Source of the DNA: CAUZFZ01 sp963579025
Lineage (GTDB): Bacteria; Planctomycetota; Planctomycetia; Planctomycetales; Planctomycetaceae
Assembly: GCA_963579025.1 (NCBI GenBank)
Contig: CAUZFZ010000060.1
Span: 1-49,553 of the forward strand
DNA length: 49,553 bases
Direction of reading: 5' to 3'
Shown: in pieces, positions 43,560 to 49,553 of the stretch
Numbering within the stretch: the first letter of the stretch is position 1
Layout: every line of letters starts with the position of its first letter
Program-made: the position numbers and the translations under genes
The notes under the pieces: model-generated
Database searches by the model: none
Seen by the model: the letters and a program-made list of their open reading frames with translations, nothing else
Told to the model about the DNA's origin: nothing

Positions 43560-43707
43560 AGCCACAATCTCATCAACTGTTCGAATCGCCAGAAAACCGT
43601 GCCGGCCGGCTGCTTTCCGCACGCGCTATTGTTGCCTTCCTCCGCAGACCGCTATCGTCCGGCCGAACAATCTGGAATGGACTCTCCCAGCACATTCGGA
43701 CGGCTTA

Positions 43708-45549
43708 ATGACTGCGATCCTCGGAATTTCCGCGTTCTATCACGACTCCGCAGCCGCGCTCGTCGTCGATGGCGAACTGGTCGCCGCCGCTCAGGAAGAG
43801 CGGTTCACTCGAAAAAAGCATGACCAGGCGTTTCCGAAGCACGCGATCGAGTATTGCCTGAGTGAAGCCGGCATCACACCGGAGCAGCTCGACTATGTCG
43901 GCTTCTACGACAAACCGCTGCGCACGTTTGAGCGTCTGCTGGAAACGTACATCGCATTCGTGCCCCGTGGATTTCGCTCATTCCGCTCGGCAATACCGGT
44001 CTGGTTGAAAGAGAAACTGTACTTGCCGCGTGAGATGCGCAAGGGCCTCGAGGGACGTTACACGGGCAAGTACGTGTTCACGAACCACCACGAATCGCAT
44101 GCGGCCAGCGCGTTCTTTCCGTCGCCATTTGATGAAGCTGCGATCATGACACTGGACGGTGTCGGCGAGTGGTCGACAACGTGCCTCGGAGTCGGCCGCG
44201 GCAACCGTATCGAGCTGACGGACGAAATCTGTTTTCCGCATTCGATCGGACTCCTGTACTCAGCTTTTACGTATTACACGGGGTTCCGCGTCAACAGCGG
44301 CGAGTACAAGGTCATGGGCCTGGCGCCGTACGGCCGGCCGATCTACAAAGACGCGATGCTTGAACACGTCATGGACTTGAAGGCCGACGGCTCGTTCCGC
44401 ATGGACATGAGCTACTTCAACTACTGCCAAGGCCTGACAATGACGGGCCCGAAGTTCCACAAGCTGTTCGGTGGCCCGCCACGCGAACCGGAATCAGAAG
44501 TCACTCAACGTGAAATGGATCTCGCAGCGTCCGTCCAGGCAGTCACTGAAGAGGTCATGCTGCGAAGTGCGAATCACCTTCACGAGCAGACCGGCCTGTC
44601 GAATCTGGTTCTGGCCGGCGGCGTGGCACTCAACTGTGTCGGCAACGGACGCGTGTTGCGAGAAGGTCCATTCGAGAACATCTGGATTCAGCCGGCTGCT
44701 GGTGACGCTGGCGGAGCATTGGGAACGGCTCTGTTCATCTGGCATCAGCTTCTGGAGAACGATCGACACACAACCGGAAGCGATCTACAGCGAGCTTCAC
44801 GTCTCGGCCCGCAGTTCAGCGATGACGAGATTGCCGCATTCCTGGACCAACAGGACGCCGTCTACACAACGGCGGCGTCCGATGAGCAGTTGTGCGATGA
44901 CGTCGCCTCACTGATTGCTGAAGAGAATGTCATCGGCTGGTTTCAGGGGCGGATGGAGTTCGGGCCGCGGGCGCTGGGCTCCCGATCGATCATCGGCGAC
45001 GCTCGCAGCCAGAAAATGCAATCGGTCATGAATCTGAAGATCAAATTCCGCGAATCGTTCCGACCGTTCGCGCCCATCGTGCTCAAGGAATACGTTCACG
45101 AGTACTTCGAGATGCGGCCTGGTGAGGACAGCCCGTACATGCTGCTGGTCGCTCCCGTCCGCGAACAGCAGCGCAACGAAATGCCGGACGGTTACGAAGA
45201 CACGTTCGGCATTAAGAAGCTGAACTACTCGAGGTCATCGGTCCCGGCGATCACTCACGTCGACTTTTCTGCACGAGTGCAGACTGTCGATAACGAGCGG
45301 AATCCCCTGCTGCACCAGCTCATGACCCGGTTTCACAAACGCACGGGTTGCCCCGTTCTGATCAACACGAGCTTCAACGTCAGAAGCGAACCGATCGTCT
45401 GCACGCCGGAAGACGCCTGGCGCAACTTCCTGATGACCGACATGGACGTACTGGTCCTCGGCCGACACATCCTGAAGAAGTCCGAGCAGAAAGAGCAGTA
45501 CGGCGAATCCGCCCGCGAACAGCATCTCGCCCAGTTTGCCTTGGACTGA
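43708..45549 (+). CDS. Carbamoyltransferase, NodU/CmcH family
   Basis: 613 residues from ATG 43708, a usual family length. The N-terminal domain (Kae1-like fold) begins ILGISAFYHDSAAALVVDGELVAAAQEERFTR and has metal-site histidines in TNHHESHAASAF (His127, His128, His131) and LDGVGEWST. The C-terminal part carries GWFQGRMEFGPRALGSRSI and the ending HKRTGCPVLINTSFNVRSEPIVCTPEDAW. These enzymes transfer a carbamoyl group from carbamoyl phosphate, through carbamoyl-adenylate, onto a hydroxyl of a small molecule such as an antibiotic or Nod factor. No biosynthetic cluster is in view, so the substrate is unknown; sugar or polysaccharide carbamoylation is possible. Confidence 0.94.
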   Translation: MTAILGISAFYHDSAAALVVDGELVAAAQEERFTRKKHDQAFPKHAIEYCLSEAGITPEQLDYVGFYDKPLRTFERLLETYIAFVPRGFRSFRSAIPVWLKEKLYLPREMRKGLEGRYTGKYVFTNHHESHAASAFFPSPFDEAAIMTLDGVGEWSTTCLGVGRGNRIELTDEICFPHSIGLLYSAFTYYTGFRVNSGEYKVMGLAPYGRPIYKDAMLEHVMDLKADGSFRMDMSYFNYCQGLTMTGPKFHKLFGGPPREPESEVTQREMDLAASVQAVTEEVMLRSANHLHEQTGLSNLVLAGGVALNCVGNGRVLREGPFENIWIQPAAGDAGGALGTALFIWHQLLENDRHTTGSDLQRASRLGPQFSDDEIAAFLDQQDAVYTTAASDEQLCDDVASLIAEENVIGWFQGRMEFGPRALGSRSIIGDARSQKMQSVMNLKIKFRESFRPFAPIVLKEYVHEYFEMRPGEDSPYMLLVAPVREQQRNEMPDGYEDTFGIKKLNYSRSSVPAITHVDFSARVQTVDNERNPLLHQLMTRFHKRTGCPVLINTSFNVRSEPIVCTPEDAWRNFLMTDMDVLVLGRHILKKSEQKEQYGESAREQHLAQFALD

Positions 45550-45706
45550 CGCAATGGCACACCAGGACCTCCGGCGCCCGCGTTTTCTCGATGCCGCGCC
45601 CGCTTGGGAACGCGCCTCAAATAAGTTCCCGATCTGGGATCCGCGAGATCTCTGAGCCGCAGGCGACGGCTGACGCCTGCCGAGGCGGTGCACTGGTCCG
45701 GATCTC

Positions 45707-45827
45707 AGCCGTAGGCGGATTTCTCCGAAATCCGCTGCCCCGGACCTGGCAAAACTGAGCGGCGGTCGATGTGCCGGCAGGTTGCGATGTCGTCTGGTTC
45801 CGATTTCGGAGAAATCGGGCTACGGCT
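45707..45827. repeat. Inverted pair of 28-nt hairpin repeats
   Basis: Two copies of a 28-nt unit point toward each other: 45707-45734 (AGCCGTAGGCGGATTTCTCC and onward) and, on the other strand, 45827-45800. Each forms an 8-bp stem with a 3-base loop (CGGATTTC-TCC-GAAATCCG, and CCGATTTC-TCC-GAAATCGG in copy 2). The copies differ by a compensatory pair in the stem. They lie in the 463-bp gap before the TIR gene. Further palindromes surround them, for example GCAGGCG...CGCCTGC at about 45659-45680. Confidence 0.75.
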
Positions 45828-45941
45828 ACGGCCCACAATACCGCGAAGTTATTTCGGGACTATTCCTTATCCGCAGGCGAAATCATTCTGCCGTGCTTCC
45901 CACGAACGGCGAGACAGGCCGCAGGAGAAACCAGACTCCGC

Positions 45942-45995
45942 TTGACATTGCGTGCTCATCATCGCATACATCGCATATATAACGTGTAATATTAC
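45942..45995 (+). promoter_or_regulatory. AT-rich promoter/operator region of the TIR gene
   Basis: Just upstream of the TIR gene is an AT-rich patch in otherwise GC-rich DNA. It holds a perfect -35 (TTGACA, 45942-45947), a tandem 9-bp direct repeat (CATCGCATA, 45960-45968 and 45969-45977), a TATAAC box (45978-45983) and a 10-bp perfect palindrome GTAATATTAC (45986-45995). TTGACA and TATAAC are too far apart (30 bp) to be one standard promoter, so a regulator binding the repeats is possible. Confidence 0.4.
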
Positions 45996-46012
45996 TGTTC
46001 CGGAGAGCAGTC

Positions 46013-46486
46013 ATGGTGCGAACACTGGTCCGCTTCTTCATTTCATATGCACACGCTGACGAGAGTGTCTGCAACAGCCTGCTGCGCCAATTGCAGACTC
46101 AGATGGCTCCGTCCGCGACGTACGAATTCCAGCTGTGGGACGACCGGGCCATTCTCCCCGGGGAACGGTGGGAGGCAGAGATTCTGCAGGCCATTGACGA
46201 GTCGCATCTCGGACTCCTGCTTGTCAGTCCAGCGTTCCTCGGCTCGCCGTTCATCACGAATACGGAATTGCCCCGGTTCGTCGGTAGCGAATCGAAACCG
46301 GCGATTCCGGTCGAGGTCCAGGCCGTGAACTTCGCCCGACACGATTTGAAAGGACTGCAGGATCACCAGCTCTTTCGGCTCGATCGCAAGAAGCCGTTTG
46401 GCAAATGCACGGGCAGTAACCAGACACGATTCGTGGAGCAGCTCTACGACCAGATCGAACGTCGCCTGAAACGCCTGGGGTTTTAG
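46013..46486 (+). CDS. Stand-alone TIR-domain protein
   Basis: 157 residues from ATG 46013 with GGAG 7 nt upstream; the whole protein is one TIR domain. It begins VRFFISYAHADESV (strand A and the following loop), has LWDDRAILPGERWEAEI (residues 41-57, the BB-loop region and the conserved W..EI helix), and LGLLLVSPAFLGSPFITNTELPRF. Glu85 in the last phrase lies where the catalytic glutamate of TIR NAD-cleaving enzymes sits. Bacterial TIR proteins often act in antiphage defence by degrading NAD+ or making cyclic nucleotide signals. The next gene, 610 bp away on the same strand, is a TIR-like/NACHT NTPase, which suggests a joint immune role. No other effector domain is present. Confidence 0.88.
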   Translation: MVRTLVRFFISYAHADESVCNSLLRQLQTQMAPSATYEFQLWDDRAILPGERWEAEILQAIDESHLGLLLVSPAFLGSPFITNTELPRFVGSESKPAIPVEVQAVNFARHDLKGLQDHQLFRLDRKKPFGKCTGSNQTRFVEQLYDQIERRLKRLGF

Positions 46487-46503
46487 TTGGACAGCACCAT
46501 TTT

Positions 46504-46714
46504 CAGTCGTTTAACCGCGCCCCAGAGGAGTCTGCCAGGAGAGTTGACGGAAACATTTGCAGCGTGGCCGGCAGACTCCGCCGGGAAGCGCGTCGCTGTG
46601 GAATCGACTGGTTCCACGCATGCGACGCGTTTCCCCACGGAAGTTGCCGACGGCGTCGCTCAACAATCCCTGTTTTCTGGCGGCAACTTCCTTTGGGGTG
46701 GGGTTAAACGACGC
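46504..46714. mobile_element. Inverted-repeat element 1 (MITE-like)
   Basis: The ends are imperfect inverted copies of about 35 bp. The core GTCGTTTAACC (46506-46516) matches GGTTAAACGAC (46702-46712) perfectly, and similarity extends inward through a CCCCA-AGGAG-type stretch. Nested inside are three further stems: GGAGTCTGCC/GGCAGACTCC (46527-46536/46570-46579), CGCGTCGC/GCGACGCG (46589-46596/46622-46629) and GGAAGTTGCCG/CGGCAACTTCC (46639-46649/46681-46691). No coding capacity. Confidence 0.6.
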
Positions 46715-46746
46715 TGCCTGCGACCGACAACCAAACCCCACCGACC

Positions 46747-46891
46747 CTGGGGACTGTCGATTTAATCGTGGGATAGGCTTCCAGCCTGTCATTTTCGTAA
46801 ATGAGGCAGTCAGGGGGATTCAACTTAGGGAAGCCTGACAGGCTGGAAGCCTATTCCACGACCTCGTAGCGATTAAATCGACAGTCCCCCT
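46747..46891. mobile_element. Inverted-repeat element 2 (MITE-like)
   Basis: Outer arms GGGGACTGTCGATTTAATCG (46749-46768) and its exact complement (46870-46889), 20 bp. Inner arms ATAGGCTTCCAGCCTGTCA (46773-46791) and its exact complement (46836-46854), 19 bp. The right arm carries about 11 extra bases between outer and inner parts. The whole folds into one long hairpin with a 44-base loop. The GGCTTCCAGCCTGTC core resembles dispersed repeats I associate with planctomycete genomes, from memory only. Confidence 0.75.
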
Positions 46892-46893
46892 GT

Positions 46894-46959
46894 GTCGGTG
46901 GATCCATGATCGGCAGCTACTACGCCGTTGTGGTAGCTGCCGGTCATGTTTCCACCGAC
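46894..46959. repeat. Inverted-repeat element 3 (66-bp hairpin)
   Basis: Arms 46894-46920 and 46933-46959 are 27 bp with three mismatches (GTCGGTGGA...CGGCAGCTAC), with a 12-base loop TACGCCGTTGTG. It begins three bases after element 2 and ends 137 bp before the NACHT gene. Transcribed from upstream, it would make a strong stem-loop, possibly a terminator-like or processing structure. Confidence 0.75.
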
Positions 46960-47096
46960 GCGGGGTCGCTGGGGGGAGTTCGCAATTGCGCGCAGGCGAA
47001 CAACAAGTCGACGACTAGTAGTACGAAGTGCCCCTGTTGATCGGCGCCATTTCAAAACTGCGCCTACATCGGCCCTTGTCATCCCGAGAGATCGCC

Positions 47097-49553
47097 ATGA
47101 CCGAGCAACGCGTCACCTTGAACCGGGTTGATGTCCGCACGCTGTTACCGAGGCTGCATGAGCACATCAGCCGAGCTGACTCGGACCGGCTGGACCGCGT
47201 CCTGCCTCTGTTTCGCTTTGACGGAAACACGAAGGCCCGGCTGGCGGATTGTCTGGACGTGGTCTCGCCTGCAAAGAAGGGGGACCGGCAGAAACAGCAG
47301 GCGGATTTCAGGCAGTTTCGTCAGCACGTTCGCAAGGCGTTCGATGAGGTGGGTCTCGGTATTGAACTGACCGTCGACACGCGCAAGCGAGACGATGCCG
47401 CCAACCGTGAGTGCTGGTTCACGGGACCGCCGATCAATCGCACCGCCGAGCGGATTGAGCAGTTCTCTGCCAGCGCTGCCGGCAACGGGGAACCGGATGC
47501 TGTCGAACCGCTGGGTGTCGATTCCCGGTTGATCGGACGCCCGGAGGCCCGGTGCTGTGTGCTTGCAGCGTCGGACGACAGACAGCTCGCCGGGAAACTC
47601 GTCAAGCTGTTGCGGAGCGACTGTCAGGCTCAGACAGATTTTGTTTATTCCATCTGGGACCGGGGATCGGTTCTGGCCGGAGAGAATCCCGAGCAATGTC
47701 AGCGCGAGTCGCTGCAGAACGCAGACGTTGTGCTTCCGTTCGCCTCACCGGCGTTTCTGGCCGACGAGGGACTGAGGTCCTCTATCCGGGAAACGACGGT
47801 CGAGTCCATTCCCGTCCTGTTGAAGCCCGTTTCCGACAAACAGGACCAGTCGTGCTTCGATGCCTGCGAATTGTTTCGACTGGACCTTCCACGGGCGGGC
47901 GCGAAGTCGTTTCATGAATGCAAAGGCCCTCAGCGCGGCGAGTTCGCTCAGAAGCTGTTCAGTCTGATCCATGACCGCATGTTGCAGCCGCGGCCGGTCC
48001 AGGCGATGACCCGGCTGCCGGAACATGCGGCCTTCGACGATGACACGGCCCGCGAGCTGACAGAGCTGTTTGACGCCAACGAACCGGATGCGAAGACGGT
48101 CGAACCGCGCGGCACGCAGGCCCGCTTGGGTGAGGACGTGACCAGGCAGGGCACCGACGCGGAAGCCGCGGGTTCGGTGCTGATGTTCCAGGCGCTGGAC
48201 GACTGGATGCGGGATCCGGAGGCCGCGGTCTATGCGGCCATTCTGGGCGAATCGGGCATCGGGAAGACGACACTGCTCAAAACGCTCACGCTGCGGCTGA
48301 TCGACGCGCGGCGGAAAGACCCGTCGTTACCGCTGCCCATCTACATCGACCTGCGTCTGTTCATCCCCACCATCCAGGAACAGAAGAAGGTCCCCACCAA
48401 CCTGGTGGAACTGCTGGACGAAGTTCTCGGGAGGGCGACACATCGCGGCGATGTCTCGGGCATCAGTGGCGAGGACATTGTGCGGATGGTTCAGCAGGAC
48501 GGCGCAATCCTGATCCTGGATGGGCTGGACGAGAAACTGGTGCATCTGGACGAAAACCAGGGCATGGCTCTGATGCGCGTGCTGTGGGAAGCCCTGCCCT
48601 TTTCTGAAGTGCGGCGGCAGCGACGTGAGGGCGGTGTGCGGCACGGTCGCCTGGTGTTCTCGTGTCGCTCGCACTACTTCAAGTCGCTGCGGGAACAGAA
48701 TTCTCTGTTCCTGGGCGAAGACCGCGAAGGTGTGAAATCGCATGACTACTGCGCGTGGGTGCTGCTGCCCTTCAACGAGGAGCAGGTTCGCGATTACCTC
48801 GGACGCACCATCGGCACGCAGCGGGTCGATGCGGCCATCGAACTGTTTCGCAGTGTGCATAACCTGGAAGAGTTGTCCGGGCGGCCACTGCTGCTGTCGC
48901 TGATGGTGCCGCAGATCGATGCGCTGGAACAGAAGCGGGCGCGGGGCGAAGCCGTTTACGGCGTGACACTGTACGACATGCTGGTGGCCCGCTGGCTCAC
49001 GCGGGATGGCGGCAAGCACCACATTCGGCCGGAAGACAAAGTCACGCTGATGCAGAACATCGCCGCCGCCATGTGGGCCCAGGGACGTCGCGAATGGGAG
49101 TGGAACGAAGTCCGCGACTGGCTGGGGCAACAGCTTGTGCGGACTGATGTCCTGCGAGCCCGCTACGGGAACACCGAATTTGAGATCCTGGAAGAGGATT
49201 TTCGCACAGCTACGTTTGTGTTGCGGCCCAGCCAGAGCATGAGCAATTTTCGGTTTGCGCACACGTCGCTGCAGGAGTACTTCCTGGCCTGCTATCTGAA
49301 AGCGTGCCTGCTGAGCAACGATCTGGACGGATGGAATCTGCCACTGCCGTCGCGTGAGACGCTGGAGTTTCTGGGCCAGTTGATCGCGGGCGAGCAGCAC
49401 GATGCGCATCGTTACGACAAGTGCATCGCAGCCCTGAACAACCTGCTGGCGGGCGAACACAAACGGGAGGGCGAGGTTCCCACCGAGCCGGCTGGGGTGG
49501 CTGGGGGGGGGGGGCCCCCGCCCCCCCCACCGGGGGGGACCCCCCCGGGAACC
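47097..49553 (+). CDS. TIR-like/NACHT STAND NTPase (3' end outside window)
   Basis: The frame is open from ATG 47097 (weak GAGAG ribosome-binding site) to the window end, 819 codons, the last few unreliable. Residues 1-150 are a helical domain I do not recognise, containing RECWFTGPP. Residues about 153-300 resemble a TIR domain (RCCVLAAS, WDRGSVLAGE, ADVVLPFASPAFLADE). Then comes a NACHT NTPase: Walker A GESGIGKT (384-391), Walker B LILDGLDE (472-479), FSCRSHYF, and the late NACHT signature FAHTSLQEYF (720-729). NACHT/STAND proteins oligomerise on sensing a trigger; bacterial ones defend against phage. The C-terminal sensor (TPR, LRR or similar) lies beyond the window. It follows a stand-alone TIR gene. 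Confidence 0.88.
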   Translation, partial: MTEQRVTLNRVDVRTLLPRLHEHISRADSDRLDRVLPLFRFDGNTKARLADCLDVVSPAKKGDRQKQQADFRQFRQHVRKAFDEVGLGIELTVDTRKRDDAANRECWFTGPPINRTAERIEQFSASAAGNGEPDAVEPLGVDSRLIGRPEARCCVLAASDDRQLAGKLVKLLRSDCQAQTDFVYSIWDRGSVLAGENPEQCQRESLQNADVVLPFASPAFLADEGLRSSIRETTVESIPVLLKPVSDKQDQSCFDACELFRLDLPRAGAKSFHECKGPQRGEFAQKLFSLIHDRMLQPRPVQAMTRLPEHAAFDDDTARELTELFDANEPDAKTVEPRGTQARLGEDVTRQGTDAEAAGSVLMFQALDDWMRDPEAAVYAAILGESGIGKTTLLKTLTLRLIDARRKDPSLPLPIYIDLRLFIPTIQEQKKVPTNLVELLDEVLGRATHRGDVSGISGEDIVRMVQQDGAILILDGLDEKLVHLDENQGMALMRVLWEALPFSEVRRQRREGGVRHGRLVFSCRSHYFKSLREQNSLFLGEDREGVKSHDYCAWVLLPFNEEQVRDYLGRTIGTQRVDAAIELFRSVHNLEELSGRPLLLSLMVPQIDALEQKRARGEAVYGVTLYDMLVARWLTRDGGKHHIRPEDKVTLMQNIAAAMWAQGRREWEWNEVRDWLGQQLVRTDVLRARYGNTEFEILEEDFRTATFVLRPSQSMSNFRFAHTSLQEYFLACYLKACLLSNDLDGWNLPLPSRETLEFLGQLIAGEQHDAHRYDKCIAALNNLLAGEHKREGEVPTEPAGVAGGGGPPPPPPGGTPPGT
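49501..49553. other. Low-complexity G/C runs, probable contig-end artefact
   Basis: The last 53 bases consist of long G and C homopolymer runs (for example twelve G in a row, then mixed C runs), unlike anything else in the window. They stay in frame by chance and add Gly/Pro codons to the NACHT protein. Poor sequencing or assembly at a contig edge is the simplest reading. Confidence 0.75.

Noticed and set aside
45771..45989. 72-codon open frame before the TIR gene
   Set aside because: It is read through the inverted hairpin repeats and the promoter region, so it is most likely an artefact of the repeat.
46487..46838. Short open frames of about 93 codons between the TIR and NACHT genes
   Set aside because: They lie entirely inside the inverted-repeat elements and occur on both strands, as expected for palindromic DNA.
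48327..49460. 377-codon minus-strand open frame opposite the NACHT gene
   Set aside because: The plus-strand frame carries Walker A, Walker B and the late NACHT signature; the opposite strand shows no recognisable protein.

Overview
The window looks like chromosomal (or metagenome-assembled) DNA of a member of the Planctomycetota. The grounds are the gene families: two giant extracellular repeat proteins, one carrying the planctomycete-type N-terminal motif SERLEERTLLTA; a DUF1501 Tat-exported protein; a second Tat-signal protein of unknown function; an FHA protein; a receiver domain fused to a zinc ribbon; and many short hairpin repeats between genes. The base composition is moderately GC-rich. 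I see no rRNA, tRNA, CRISPR array or transposase gene.

Layout. 1-7.8 kb: the 3' part of a giant Calx-beta protein, whose 5' end lies outside the window, and a single-pass membrane protein of unknown function. 7.9-12.8 kb: housekeeping and envelope genes, namely rsmE, an OleB-like alpha/beta hydrolase and a secreted internally duplicated protein, followed by a gene-free stretch of about 0.9 kb. 12.8-33.0 kb: one 6,735-codon gene. It encodes parallel beta-helix blocks, 13 bacterial Ig-like domains, three CSLREA/choice-of-anchor-Q-type beta-helix cassettes, three Calx-beta domains and about 59 RTX calcium-binding nonapeptides. 33.1-36.4 kb: a periplasmic adaptor with a C-terminal EF-hand pair and a MacB/FtsX-type permease, with no ATPase gene beside them. 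36.4-36.7 kb: a fold-back, MITE-like element. 36.7-39.1 kb: a minus-strand pair (Tat-signal protein, then SDR oxidoreductase). 39.7-43.5 kb: receiver-zinc ribbon protein and FHA protein (operon), an App1-type phosphatase-like protein and a DUF1501 protein. 43.7-45.5 kb: a NodU/CmcH-type carbamoyltransferase. 46.0-49.55 kb: a stand-alone TIR protein and a TIR-like/NACHT STAND NTPase that runs off the window. Three successive inverted-repeat elements separate these last two genes.

How the genes may work together. The giant RTX protein, EF-hand adaptor and permease lie in the same direction and share a calcium theme, so a surface-protein export or anchoring unit is possible but unproven. The TIR / TIR-NACHT pair resembles NLR-like antiphage modules. 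The TIR-like domain of the NACHT protein seems to lack the glutamate that the stand-alone TIR has, which suggests a sensor that recruits a separate TIR enzyme. The last roughly 50 bases are G/C homopolymer runs and look like a contig-end artefact.

The two points I rate highest are the TIR / TIR-NACHT locus and the modular build of the giant protein. In the latter, two kinds of small module are spliced between beta-helix rungs at an apparently constant position, and three Ig-like domains are inserted inside a CSLREA cassette.
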